This document shows, piece after piece, positions 43,327 to 52,700 of a DNA stretch of 52,781 nt. The stretch comes from JAJYSO01 sp964451785 (GTDB taxonomy: Bacteria; Bacteroidota; Bacteroidia; Flavobacteriales; Flavobacteriaceae): assembly GCA_964451785.1 (NCBI GenBank), contig CAYVJG010000018.1, positions 1 to 52,781 of the forward strand, written 5' to 3'. A model generated the notes under the pieces. It was given only the letters and a program-made list of their open reading frames with translations. It ran no database searches and was not told the origin of the DNA. Every line of letters starts with the position of its first letter. The stretch's first letter is position 1. Both the position numbers and the translations under genes were made by a program.

Positions 43327-44220
43327 TTAATTAAACGGATAAGGCAATCCGCTTTTTTGATGGGTATTTTTTATCGCCATTTCATCTTTGTAGTCCAGCC
43401 ATTTTTGACCTTTCATTTTGCGCATCAAGTTGTCATAATTGCGCATCACAGCAAGGTTGTAAACAGCTTTCCCAATATTTTTAGGACGGCGTGGTAAGGC
43501 GCGTAAGCTGATTGAAAATCCTGGCGATAGGTATTGCATATAATGCCAATAACCTTCGGGCATATACAAAGCGTCACCGTGATTTAGTTCAGTTTCTAAG
43601 CCTTTAGCCTGCTTGAGAGCGGGCCATTTTTTAAAATCGGGATGTTTAAAATCAATGTCTTCACGCGCAATCAACGCATGTGGTACCTTGTAAAGGTGTT
43701 TGCTCTCTGAAGGAGGAAACAGTAAACAGCGCTTTTTCCCTTCAAAATGAAAGTGTAAAATGTTAGCAAAATCGATGTCGTAGTGAATGAAAACCGATGC
43801 ATCAGTGCCACCAAAGAACATGAACGGTAGCTTTTTGAGCAATTTTAAACCGATGTCAGGATAGCTGAAATCCTTTTGTAAACTCGGGACCTCTTTGAGC
43901 AGGCTGTATAAGAAAATGCGATAATCTGTAGGCTCGCGCTTGAGTAGTTCAATGTAATCGTGCATTTTCATGGTGGCATGCGGCTCGTTAAACTTTTCAT
44001 CAGCCTTTACCGGACGATTGTCATAAAGCGGAATAGTTTTGTCGCCGGCAATTTGATCGATGTAGTCAAAATTCCATTTTTTGTAAGCCGGCCAATCTTT
44101 AGTCAAGCCTTCAAGTACCACCGGTTTTTGAGGCTTGAGATACTGTTCAATAAATTCTTTTTTACTGATATCTTTAACTCTAGGAATTGCTTCAACTTGA
44201 AATCCGCTGTGATTTTTCAT
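43327..44220 (-). CDS. Cupin-like/JmjC-type Fe(II)/2-oxoglutarate hydroxylase candidate
   Basis: A 297-residue protein of the cupin_8 group from the ATG at 44220 (MKNHSGFQVEAIPRV); six more codons are open upstream. It starts with the KPVVLEGLTKDWPAYKKWNF segment common to JmjC-type hydroxylases. The iron ligands appear as His146 and Asp148 (FIHYDID) and His226 (GYWHYMQYL), with KKRCLLFPP near the 2-oxoglutarate site. Bacterial relatives hydroxylate ribosomal proteins or small substrates; the target here is not known. It is convergent with the ATL gene and divergent from polA. Confidence 0.87.
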   Translation of the reverse strand: MKNHSGFQVEAIPRVKDISKKEFIEQYLKPQKPVVLEGLTKDWPAYKKWNFDYIDQIAGDKTIPLYDNRPVKADEKFNEPHATMKMHDYIELLKREPTDYRIFLYSLLKEVPSLQKDFSYPDIGLKLLKKLPFMFFGGTDASVFIHYDIDFANILHFHFEGKKRCLLFPPSESKHLYKVPHALIAREDIDFKHPDFKKWPALKQAKGLETELNHGDALYMPEGYWHYMQYLSPGFSISLRALPRRPKNIGKAVYNLAVMRNYDNLMRKMKGQKWLDYKDEMAIKNTHQKSGLPYPFN

Positions 44221-44445
44221 AGTATAACTGATTAACAAACAGTCGATTTATGCTAAAAATCGATTTTGATATTGCTGGGCAAAATTAGCTTAAAAAACTG
44301 AATTCTATTTTTTAAAAGCCTAAATTTTACAGATTAACGCTAAAGGCTGAGCTTTCTATTTTTATGTATCTCTTGCCCTAATCTTTGTGATAAAGAAGGA
44401 ATTAATTTACCTTGTGGGTTTTAAAATCGAATCTACTTTTTTATT

Positions 44446-47298
44446 ATGTCAGACAAGAAACGCCTGTTTTTACTCGATGCTTTTGCCCTTATTTTTCGCG
44501 GTTACTACGCCTTTATAAAAAATCCTCGTATTAATTCAAAAGGAGTTGATACCTCTGCAATTATGGGGTTTACAAACTCTTTATTTAATGTTATTAAACG
44601 CGAAAACCCCGATCATTTAGCCGTGTGTTTTGACAAAGGAGGTAGCCATGCACGTACCGAATTATTTGAAGAGTATAAAGCCAATCGCGATGAAACACCT
44701 GAGGTAATCCGTCAGTCCATTCCGGTAATAAAAGACATTCTAAAAGCATTAGAAATTCCTTGTGTAGAATTGGAAGGCCTTGAGGCCGATGATTTGATAG
44801 GTACCTTAGCTAAACAAGCCGAAAAAGAAGGCTATGAAGTGTATATGGTGACGCCTGATAAAGATTTTGGGCAGCTGGTATCTGAGAATATCTTTATGTA
44901 TAAGCCGGCACGTATGGGCAATGGCATTGAAATTTGGGGCATTCCCGAAATCCAAAACCGCTTTGGTGTAGAGCGCCCGGAGCAAGTGATTGATTACCTA
45001 GGCATGATGGGCGATGCGGCCGATAATATTCCTGGATTACCGGGTGTAGGCGATAAAACCGCTAAAAAATTCATCGCCAAATACGGCAGTATGGAAGGCC
45101 TTTTGGATAATATTGAAGACTTGAAAGGCAAGATGAAAGAAAAGGTTACTGCTAATGCAGAATTGGGCCGTTTGTCCAAACAATTGGCAACTATCTTCAC
45201 CGATTGTGATGTGCAGTTTGATGCCCAAGCTTATGCCTTAACTAAACCTAATCTTGAAAAAATTGTCGAAATTTTTACAGATTTAGAGTTTAGACGCCTC
45301 AGTAAACAAGTAGTCGATTTGTTTCAAGATAAAGCTGCCTCAGCAACTGTGGCCGCTCCTGCCCCACAATCAGCTCAACCTAAAGCACCTTCAGCAACTG
45401 CGCAACCGGTAGCCGGATCTGGTCAATTTTCGCTTTTTGGAGGAGCGCAAACAGAAACCACCGATTTAAATAGTTTACAAGGATTTAAAACCTTAGAAAA
45501 CACCTCACATTTTTATCAACAGCTTCAGCCAGGCCTAAGTACAGAGCTCTTTGTCAAAAAATTGATGACTCAACCTGAAGTGTGTTTTGATACCGAAACC
45601 ACTAGTTTAGACCCACTAGATGCAGAATTAGTTGGGATTGCTTTTTCGTGGGAAACCGGTAAAGGCTATTACCTGCCGCTCCCCGCTGATCAAACGCAAA
45701 CCCAGGCTATTCTTGAGCCTTTCCGTCCGTTTTTTGAAAGCGATACTATCGTCAAAATCGGTCAAAATCTCAAATACGACATTAAGGTTTTAGCGAATTA
45801 TGCCATTGCCGTTAAAGGGCCTTTATTTGACACGATGTTGGCGCACTACATCATCAATCCTGATATGCGTCACAATATGGATGTCCTGGCCGAAACTTAC
45901 TTGAATTATTCACCTAAACCTATTGAAGAACTCATCGGCAAAAAGGGGAAATCGCAAAAGACAATGCGTGAAGTTCCTGTAGCTGAACAAGTAGAATACG
46001 CCGTAGAAGATGCCGATATCACTTGGCAGCTAAAACAGTATTTTACAGAAGAATTAAAAGCTGCCCATAACGAACCTTTGTTTAGAGATATCGAAACCCC
46101 TTTATTACGCGTGCTAGCGGATATGGAAACTGAAGGTATCCGCCTAGATAAAGGCTTTTTAGCGAGCTTAACACAGGCCTTAATCGATGATATTACGCGT
46201 TTAGAAACTACAATTTATCAAGAAGCAGGCGAAGAATTTAATATCGGATCCCCTAAACAGCTCGGCGAGATTTTATTCGGTAAATTAGAGTTGGTTAAAA
46301 AACCGAAAAAAACGCGTACAGGACAATTCTCAACAGCAGAAGATGTGTTGTCTGCTTTAGCGCATGAGCATCAAATTATTGCCGATGTGCTCGAATGGCG
46401 CAGCTTGTCGAAGCTCAAAAGCACCTATGTAGAAGCCTTGCCTAAACAAATTCATCCAAAAACAGGACGCGTTCATACCGAATATCTACAAACCGTTGCC
46501 GCTACAGGTCGATTGAGCTCAATCAACCCAAATCTACAAAACATTCCGGTACGTACCGAGCGCGGACGTCAGGTGCGTAAGGCCTTTGTGCCACGCGATG
46601 AAAACTACGTGTTGATGGCAGCCGATTATTCGCAAATCGAGTTGCGTATTATCGCGGCTTTAAGCGAAGAAGATCATATGATAGAAGCCTTTAAAAACGG
46701 GGAAGATATTCACGCTGCTACAGCAGCTAAGATTTTTGGAGTGGCGCCTGATCAAGTGACTCGCGCGCAACGCAGCAACGCCAAAACGGTCAATTTCGGA
46801 ATCGTTTATGGGGTGTCTGCCTTTGGATTGAGTCAACAAACAGATTTGAGTAGAGCCGAATCAAAAGAACTCATCGATACTTATTACAAAACCTACCCTA
46901 AGTTACGCGATTATATTGAAGACCAAAAACAAATCGCGCGAGATCAAGGTTATGTTGAAACGGTCATGGGGCGTCGCCGCTATTTGAAGGATATCAATTC
47001 ACATAATCACATGGTGCGCAGTGGTGCCGAGCGCAACGCTGTTAACGCACCCATTCAAGGCAGCGCGGCCGATATCATTAAGTTGGCCATGATCAAGATT
47101 CAAGCGCGCCTAAAAGTCGAAAAATTTAAGTCTAAAATGCTATTGCAAGTGCATGATGAATTGGTGTTTGATGTACATAAAGATGAATTAGATAAGGTAC
47201 GCGAATTGGTAAAAGCCGAGATGGAAGGTGCTTACAAGCTCAGTGTGCCGCTAACAGTTGAAATAGGTATTGGTCAAAACTGGCTTGAAGCCCATTAA
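44446..47298 (+). CDS. polA: DNA polymerase I
   Basis: Repair and Okazaki-fragment polymerase of 950 residues with all three domains. Residues 1-290 form the 5'-nuclease (LLDAFALIFRGYYAF; EADDLIGTLA; GDAADNIPGLPGVGDKTAKK). A Pro/Ala/Gln-rich linker lies near 295-325. The 3'-5' exonuclease is active by motif: CFDTETTSLD (Asp382, Glu384), GQNLKYD and YAVEDADIT. The polymerase domain has AADYSQIELRI (motif A), the RSNAKTVNFGIVYG O-helix region and LLQVHDELVF (motif C). Its TAA stop shares TTAA with the convergent glycosyltransferase gene. Confidence 0.95.
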   Translation: MSDKKRLFLLDAFALIFRGYYAFIKNPRINSKGVDTSAIMGFTNSLFNVIKRENPDHLAVCFDKGGSHARTELFEEYKANRDETPEVIRQSIPVIKDILKALEIPCVELEGLEADDLIGTLAKQAEKEGYEVYMVTPDKDFGQLVSENIFMYKPARMGNGIEIWGIPEIQNRFGVERPEQVIDYLGMMGDAADNIPGLPGVGDKTAKKFIAKYGSMEGLLDNIEDLKGKMKEKVTANAELGRLSKQLATIFTDCDVQFDAQAYALTKPNLEKIVEIFTDLEFRRLSKQVVDLFQDKAASATVAAPAPQSAQPKAPSATAQPVAGSGQFSLFGGAQTETTDLNSLQGFKTLENTSHFYQQLQPGLSTELFVKKLMTQPEVCFDTETTSLDPLDAELVGIAFSWETGKGYYLPLPADQTQTQAILEPFRPFFESDTIVKIGQNLKYDIKVLANYAIAVKGPLFDTMLAHYIINPDMRHNMDVLAETYLNYSPKPIEELIGKKGKSQKTMREVPVAEQVEYAVEDADITWQLKQYFTEELKAAHNEPLFRDIETPLLRVLADMETEGIRLDKGFLASLTQALIDDITRLETTIYQEAGEEFNIGSPKQLGEILFGKLELVKKPKKTRTGQFSTAEDVLSALAHEHQIIADVLEWRSLSKLKSTYVEALPKQIHPKTGRVHTEYLQTVAATGRLSSINPNLQNIPVRTERGRQVRKAFVPRDENYVLMAADYSQIELRIIAALSEEDHMIEAFKNGEDIHAATAAKIFGVAPDQVTRAQRSNAKTVNFGIVYGVSAFGLSQQTDLSRAESKELIDTYYKTYPKLRDYIEDQKQIARDQGYVETVMGRRRYLKDINSHNHMVRSGAERNAVNAPIQGSAADIIKLAMIKIQARLKVEKFKSKMLLQVHDELVFDVHKDELDKVRELVKAEMEGAYKLSVPLTVEIGIGQNWLEAH

Positions 47299-48443
47299 TT
47301 GAGCTTCCAAGTCTTAAGATAACGCTGAGCAATGTCGATATGATCGTGATGTGCTGCGATAAATTTTTGCGCAGCACATCCTATTTTAGTGATGTTTTCA
47401 GGCTGCTCAATGAGCTTAACAAGCTCTTCGGTTATAGCCTCTACATCGGGAAGCGCGTTGATACAGATGCTGTTTTTAGGGAGCTTATAATGTTGCCAAA
47501 ATTCTTCTTCAGCTCCTGTAAAGACTACTTTTCCCTGTGCCATGGCTTCGAGTGCGTTATAGCCTTGGTCATAGGCATAAATCATGTCTAAAATAATATG
47601 AGCCTGCTGATAACGCGCAATGTATTCACGGTAAGGTAAATTTTCAGTGATTAAAACCTCAATAGTATCTGGGTAGCGTTTTTGAAGGCGTTCTAAGGCA
47701 GTTTCAAAAAAAGAAATTCCCTTTTTATGCGCGCTTAGTCGATTGATGCCCAAAAAGATAATCACCTTCCCTCCTATTGCTGGTGGTTGCGGTAACGGCT
47801 GAGATAATACAACAGGATTAGGAATAAAATGATGGGCTATTTTTAAAGCTTTTAAGGGCAAGTGATAATCTAAATCTGAAGCGATCATGCACGAGGCTTG
47901 TGTAGATACAAAGTGGTATAGTTTTCGGTAGGCCGGACGTGTGTATTTTAAAACATAGTCGAACTTTGCTGCTGGTAAAACGCCTTTTAAATAAGGGGTT
48001 AATACCGAATAGTTTAGGCGATCTTGCAATTGATAATCGACAATAGGCGTATCGTCACCACACATCAATAAGGCTACTTTTTTATTTTGTTTAAAGAGTT
48101 TTTTCAATAAAAACAGGCTCCATTTGGGATGTGTTTCTAAAGCATCAGAATTGATGAGCTGAACAAGGTCGTGTCCTTTGAGCTGATTCAGTATAAAATA
48201 AAACCGTATCCCCTTTTCAGTAGCTTCTAAATTCCAATGAAAGAGTTTGATACAAATTTTATTCAGCCATTTAAAAATAGAATTCTCAGCAGTTAATAGA
48301 GGCTTATAACTATAATCTACCGGAAAATTTTTAAAGCGATCGCCAGTGCCGACCAAAGTCACCTGATGCCCCAAATCTTCTAACCCTATTTTGAGCGAGT
48401 TGTGCAGTTTGCTGTATTCACCAATAAGAAGAATTTTAGACAT
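47295..48443 (-). CDS. Glycosyltransferase, GT-B fold (GT1/GT4-like)
   Basis: A 382-residue cytoplasmic glycosyltransferase. The N-terminal Rossmann half starts MSKILLIGEYSKLHNSLKIG; the donor half has VIIFLGINRLSAHKKGISFF and the sugar-nucleotide region YDQGYNALEAMAQGKVVFTG, equivalent to the EX7E motif of GT4. It would add a sugar to a surface glycan, with donor and acceptor unknown. It points away from the next three genes and shares a 97-bp divergent upstream region with them. Its stop overlaps polA by four bases. Confidence 0.85.
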   Translation of the reverse strand: MSKILLIGEYSKLHNSLKIGLEDLGHQVTLVGTGDRFKNFPVDYSYKPLLTAENSIFKWLNKICIKLFHWNLEATEKGIRFYFILNQLKGHDLVQLINSDALETHPKWSLFLLKKLFKQNKKVALLMCGDDTPIVDYQLQDRLNYSVLTPYLKGVLPAAKFDYVLKYTRPAYRKLYHFVSTQASCMIASDLDYHLPLKALKIAHHFIPNPVVLSQPLPQPPAIGGKVIIFLGINRLSAHKKGISFFETALERLQKRYPDTIEVLITENLPYREYIARYQQAHIILDMIYAYDQGYNALEAMAQGKVVFTGAEEEFWQHYKLPKNSICINALPDVEAITEELVKLIEQPENITKIGCAAQKFIAAHHDHIDIAQRYLKTWKLN

Positions 48444-48540
48444 GAAAGGGCTGTTGATTTAAAGGATTTTTTACTTTAGGTCTATAAAACAAATGGATTC
48501 GATTATATTTGCTCAAAGATATTGAAAATTTGTTCTGTAA

Positions 48541-49356
48541 ATGAAGCGGCCGCCTATTGAAATTTTAATGGCAACGCAAAAGCGTTCGTCTTTAGATTTT
48601 TTGCACGCGGTGTTTCCTGGAGGAATTCCTGATGAGGTTAGTGTTTTAGTGATTCATCAACAGGCTTCAGTTGAGCTTGCTTCTACTCATCCGCGAGTAC
48701 GCATTATCAATACTACCGAAAAAGGGCTTTCACGCAGTCGAAATTTGGCGCTCAAACACGCGCGTGGTAAACTCTGCTTAATTACGGATGACGATGTTGT
48801 TTTTCAAGCGGGATTTGAGCAGCATATCCATCGAGGTTTTGAGCACTTTCCCGATAGCGTCTTAATACAGTTTTGCTATGAAACAGCGCCTCAACAATTG
48901 GCTAAAACTTATAGACAGACGCCTAAAAGAGATCTATCTTGGACCGAATTGATGAATGTGTCTTCTATTGAAATAGCGATTCGATTAGATCGAATTACGG
49001 CACTTGATGTCGAGTTTGATGAACATTTTGGATTAGGCAGCGCTTGTTTTACAATGGGTGAAGAGCAAGTTTTTTTAGCTGATTTAAAACGGAAACATGC
49101 CGAATTGAGCTTTTATCCGGCGGTGTTGACCAGGCACCCTCAGCCCTCAACAGCAGAAAAACTCAGTTTATATGAGCGTTATTACAATGCGGGAGCTTTA
49201 TTTACGGCGATTTTTGAAAAAAAAGCTTGGCGGTGGGTAGGTTTGAAAATGAGTTATGAAACAAAACAAGGTAAACTAAAGTTGACTCAGTGGAAAAGTG
49301 CTTTTAAAGCGGCTCAAGCTGGAAGAAAACATTATTTAGAATTAAAACATGAGTAA
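48541..49356 (+). CDS. Glycosyltransferase family 2
   Basis: A 271-residue GT-A enzyme. The N-terminus PIEILMATQKRSSLDFLHAV is the nucleotide-binding strand, GLSRSRNLALKHARGKLCLI precedes the metal-binding LITDDDVVF motif, and DEHFGLGSACFTMGEEQVFL is the acceptor-side ED-type region. It is an inverting transferase by family; the sugar is not readable. Its stop overlaps the QdtA-like start by eight bases, and the third gene follows directly, so the three are one operon. Confidence 0.88.
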   Translation: MKRPPIEILMATQKRSSLDFLHAVFPGGIPDEVSVLVIHQQASVELASTHPRVRIINTTEKGLSRSRNLALKHARGKLCLITDDDVVFQAGFEQHIHRGFEHFPDSVLIQFCYETAPQQLAKTYRQTPKRDLSWTELMNVSSIEIAIRLDRITALDVEFDEHFGLGSACFTMGEEQVFLADLKRKHAELSFYPAVLTRHPQPSTAEKLSLYERYYNAGALFTAIFEKKAWRWVGLKMSYETKQGKLKLTQWKSAFKAAQAGRKHYLELKHE

Positions 49357-49759
49357 ATTAGAAGCTATAAAACAAATTGAAATTCCGCGTATTGAAGATA
49401 CACGTGGCAACTTAGCCGTGGTTGAAAATGATTTGTTTGGTTATCCAGTAAAACGGGTGTATTATTTATATGATGTTCCCAGTTCGGCTTATCGCGGGGG
49501 ACATTCACATCGCGCGCAACACGAAACTTTAGTGGCTGTTAGCGGCAGTTTTGAAGTGGTTTTAAACGACGGCAAACAAAAGCGCACAGTGCTTTTAAAC
49601 AAACCCAATCAAGGCTTGTGTATCGTACCGGGAATTTGGCGCGAACTCAAAAATTTTTCGTCTGGATCTGTTTGTTTAGTGTTTGCCTCAGATGAATTTG
49701 ATGAAGCGGATTATATACGCGATTATGAGGCTTTCGTTCAAACTAAAAAAGGCAGTTAA
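49349..49759 (+). CDS. WxcM/FdtA/QdtA-type dTDP-6-deoxy-keto-hexose 3,4-ketoisomerase
   Basis: A 136-residue single-domain cupin of the FdtA/QdtA family, which converts dTDP-4-keto-6-deoxyglucose to the 3-keto isomer on the way to Fuc3N/Qui3N-type sugars. Visible marks are IPRIEDTRGNLAVVEN, the conserved RGGHSHRAQHETLVAVSGSF with His52 and His54 in the active site, and IVPGIWRELKNFSSGSVCLV. It overlaps the upstream glycosyltransferase by eight bases, and the next gene starts at the base after its stop. No rmlA, rmlB or aminotransferase gene lies in the window. Confidence 0.9.
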   Translation: MSKLEAIKQIEIPRIEDTRGNLAVVENDLFGYPVKRVYYLYDVPSSAYRGGHSHRAQHETLVAVSGSFEVVLNDGKQKRTVLLNKPNQGLCIVPGIWRELKNFSSGSVCLVFASDEFDEADYIRDYEAFVQTKKGS

Positions 49760-50683
49760 ATGTTTTCGGTTGTCATCACGGTTTATAATAAAGCAGCGTT
49801 TGTGAGTAGTAGTATTCAAGAAGTGCTTAATCAAACCTGTCAAGACTTTGAACTCATCATCTTAAACGATGGATCAGAAGATGAGGGCGAAACTGAAATC
49901 TTAAAATTCAGAGACCGGCGCATTCGGTATGTTAAACAAAAAAATCAAGGCGCATCAGCAGCGCGTAATGCCGCTATTGCTCTAGCAAAATTTCCTTACA
50001 TAGCTTTAAAAGATGCCGATGATAGTTGGCTGCCCAATTATTTAGAAATTCAGCAAAAAGCTATTTTAGAGTATCCTCACATTAGTGTTTTTGCGACGGC
50101 AGTCATTAAGCAAATGCAGCACAAACAGTGGAACTACCAGTATTCAGTAGATTGTTCAGCAACAGAATCTGTGGAAGTCGATTTTTTTGAAGCCAGCCAA
50201 ATTACCCCCATTTTACACAGCTCATCGGCAGTGTTTCATCAATCGGTATTCCAAACAGTAGGCAATTATAACACTGCTTATGTAACTGGTGAAGATACCG
50301 ACTTTTACATTCGTGTAGGCTTGAAGTTTAAGCTGGTTTTTACCAATGCTTACCTTGTCAAATACCAAGTGCACGCCAACAGTTTGTTTAGACGCGAAAC
50401 GCCGCTAGATCGTAAGCCGGACTATGCTGAATATCATGAAGAAGAACAGACTAACCCTGCTTTAAAACGCTTTTTAGATCGCAAGCGTTATTCGTATTGT
50501 ATTGCGGTAAAAATCGCTGCAGATCAGCAAGCATTTCAAAAAGTTTACGCCGTAATTGCTTCTGAAAACCTCACTCGTCAACAGCGATTTTGGCTGCGAC
50601 AACCTAGCTGGGTTTTACGCTTTTTAAAGCCTTTAAAAGACTATTTGGAATTAAAAGGAAGTCAAATAGGGACGCTGCGTTAG
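49760..50683 (+). CDS. Glycosyltransferase family 2
   Basis: A 307-residue GT-A transferase: FSVVITVYNKAAFVSSSIQE, then ILNDGSEDEGE, GASAARNAAIALAKFPYIAL and the metal-binding KDADDSW motif; YNTAYVTGEDTDFYIRVGL contains the ED catalytic region. It starts with ATG directly after the QdtA-like stop. The C-terminus is basic and may lie at the membrane. Its role with the two genes before it is most likely assembly of a 6-deoxy-amino-sugar-containing glycan (inference from the ketoisomerase). Confidence 0.9.
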   Translation: MFSVVITVYNKAAFVSSSIQEVLNQTCQDFELIILNDGSEDEGETEILKFRDRRIRYVKQKNQGASAARNAAIALAKFPYIALKDADDSWLPNYLEIQQKAILEYPHISVFATAVIKQMQHKQWNYQYSVDCSATESVEVDFFEASQITPILHSSSAVFHQSVFQTVGNYNTAYVTGEDTDFYIRVGLKFKLVFTNAYLVKYQVHANSLFRRETPLDRKPDYAEYHEEEQTNPALKRFLDRKRYSYCIAVKIAADQQAFQKVYAVIASENLTRQQRFWLRQPSWVLRFLKPLKDYLELKGSQIGTLR

Positions 50684-50733
50684 GTTTAATCAATTTGATG
50701 GTTTACTCATAGGTGAATAGAAGCAGAAGAGTT

Positions 50734-52137
50734 TTAATTGGACTTTTTATCGCTTTTTAGTCGTTTAGCTTCGGCTTTTAGGGCTTGTTGGACACGTTTT
50801 TTAAAAAGCTTTAAGTTGTCGATAGGAATTTCCGTTTGTAGCGGTATACTTGATTCAGTCAATTTTGTTGAGCCATAGCCGCCACTAGCCATATAAAATC
50901 GATTAGGAAAATCTGGACTCACCCCTTGTTCATAATCTATGCGTTGGCCTTTGGCTCCATCGGTATGTGAAAAACCAACTTTGTTAAAGCTAATCCACTT
51001 GCCGGTGTTGGCTTCTTTGCCCCAGGCGTTATAATAATAGGCCTCGCGGCGCATCCAACCGTTTGTATAGCCATAATTTTCAATAAAGCTATAAAATCCG
51101 TCAAAATAGCGCTGTTCTTTGGGAGCTCGCCAAGAAGCTACGTATTGCCAAGGCGATTGATCTACTTTATACCAAGCCGAATAAATCATGCTATTTGTCG
51201 TACTATCTCTCAATACATTCATTAAAAACTGAACTGGTTTTCCGGTTTTCCAATCCGCGGTAGGTACATAAGATTGTCCGCCGGTGCCTTCGCCTCCAAA
51301 GTGGTTGGTGACGGTGCGCTCTGATTTATCTACTAAGGTTACATAATCACTTTTTGTAAAGCTATCGTCATTTTCAGCATCTTTGCTGTCCCAGACTGAA
51401 AACAGCACGCGTCTTTCGGTTTTAGAGTTGGTTTGAATACCCATGTAGCCACGTGTAAATCCTAAGCTCATATAATAAGTAGCCAAGGGATCTCCGCCTT
51501 TGGGAACAAGAATTTCACTGTAAATCCAATTGTAGGTTTTAGAAGTTGGCGCTGTACTGCTAAATCTTAAATGTACAGAAGGCGAAGATTGGTAATTGGT
51601 GTGCTGAACAAGACTTCCCTTTTGTAGGGGTTTAAAGTTTAAAGATTTGATTTTTATCGCCTTGTTAGGGGCTGTTATTGGGGTTAATTCATAGCGGTAA
51701 TAGCCGGGATAAGGAATGTTGATACGACTTACTTTTGTGGATTCCCAAGTGCCTTTATCGAGGAGTGTCAATTGTTTTTTTAGCGGCGAAAAATCTTTGC
51801 TAGGGTCAGTTTTTGTGACAGACAATGAAAACTTTAAATCGCGTCCTTTTCTGACTTTATTTACTATTGAAAAATCATAAGTGCCGGCGGTTTGATACAG
51901 ATACCACACCACAGATTTATCTTTATTTACCCAGTGAGAAACGAGTCCTTTATCTTCAGGATAGCCTACAGGAACACTTACACCGGGAAAACCTTTACTG
52001 GTAAATGGAATGACATAAGCTTTGTTGGCAGGAACCCGAAATACAGTATCCAGAGAAGAATTACCTTCTGTTTGCGCAACAGAAACTTGAGTGAATAAAC
52101 TTAAACAAAACGCAAAAAATAGTATTTGAAAACGCAT
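50734..52137 (-). CDS. Secreted DUF3472 (with DUF5077) protein
   Basis: A 467-residue secreted protein with signal MRFQILFFAFCLSLFTQVSVAQ. Residues 30-150 look like the DUF5077 beta-sandwich (FRVPANKAYVIPFTSKGFPG, LFKFSL-type strands); the remainder is DUF3472, marked by YNWIYSEILVPKGGDPLATY, GYMGIQTNSKTERRVLFSVW and the WRAPKEQRYFDGFYSFIENY block. The family is common in Bacteroidota and occurs with carbohydrate-related genes; its function is not established. The C-terminus is a lysine-rich helix. It is convergent with the glycosyltransferase operon. Confidence 0.85.
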   Translation of the reverse strand: MRFQILFFAFCLSLFTQVSVAQTEGNSSLDTVFRVPANKAYVIPFTSKGFPGVSVPVGYPEDKGLVSHWVNKDKSVVWYLYQTAGTYDFSIVNKVRKGRDLKFSLSVTKTDPSKDFSPLKKQLTLLDKGTWESTKVSRINIPYPGYYRYELTPITAPNKAIKIKSLNFKPLQKGSLVQHTNYQSSPSVHLRFSSTAPTSKTYNWIYSEILVPKGGDPLATYYMSLGFTRGYMGIQTNSKTERRVLFSVWDSKDAENDDSFTKSDYVTLVDKSERTVTNHFGGEGTGGQSYVPTADWKTGKPVQFLMNVLRDSTTNSMIYSAWYKVDQSPWQYVASWRAPKEQRYFDGFYSFIENYGYTNGWMRREAYYYNAWGKEANTGKWISFNKVGFSHTDGAKGQRIDYEQGVSPDFPNRFYMASGGYGSTKLTESSIPLQTEIPIDNLKLFKKRVQQALKAEAKRLKSDKKSN

Positions 52138-52221
52138 GTAAACTTTGTTTTACGGTGAATAACAAGGAGATGACTACATAATAAACGCTCTAGATAAAGT
52201 TTTGTTACAACATTTTTTTAA

Positions 52222-52330
52222 CTCCGCTTCCGCCTCTGCTCCCGCGCGAATCCTTTCGCGTGGCTTTAAAACCATAATGATAGGTATAGATCAAACCACA
52301 GGATGCAATTGTGAGGTAGTGTGGTTTAAC
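52222..52330 (+). repeat. Repeat family C, diverged copy 3
   Basis: A CCCGCGCGAA-tcct-TTCGCGTGG hairpin (52241-52263) is followed, after AAACCATAATGATAGGTA, by CAAACCACAGGATGCAATTGTG, a variant of the conserved 55-bp unit. Confidence 0.65.
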
Positions 52331-52700
52331 AATTTTAATTATTTGATGTAAAAATACCTCTAAGTCTTTTCTTTTTTGCATTGCCCCCCTTCGACTTAGC
52401 TCAGGGCAGCGAAAAGAAACAAAAAACGCTAGGCTGATTTTAATTCCATTGAAAACTAGCGCAAAACACTTGTCCCCCGAAGGGCAAAAAAAGAGCCTTT
52501 CTCCTCGCCATCGACGGCGTGTTTTACTGGTTTTCTACAGCAATTAAAAGTAGGCCGATTCTTTTCGATCTTTCTTTGATGAGGACGCTTGGAAGGGTTG
52601 TGAACTTGCTTAGCCTTTAGCTTGTTATCCTGGGAATTTTAGACCCTAAAAAGAAACTCATTCGGGATCTCTATCTGCTATAATAGATCGCTCATTCCCC
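52331..52700. other. Gene-free segment of unusual composition
   Basis: No supported open frame. It contains GC-rich short words (CCCCCCTTCGACTTAGCTCA, TTGTCCCCCGAAGGGC, CATCGACGGCG) between AT-rich stretches, and a CGCTAG/CTAGCG inverted pair at 52427-52432 and 52459-52464. It lies between two family C hairpins and looks like decayed mobile or repeat DNA. Confidence 0.4.
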
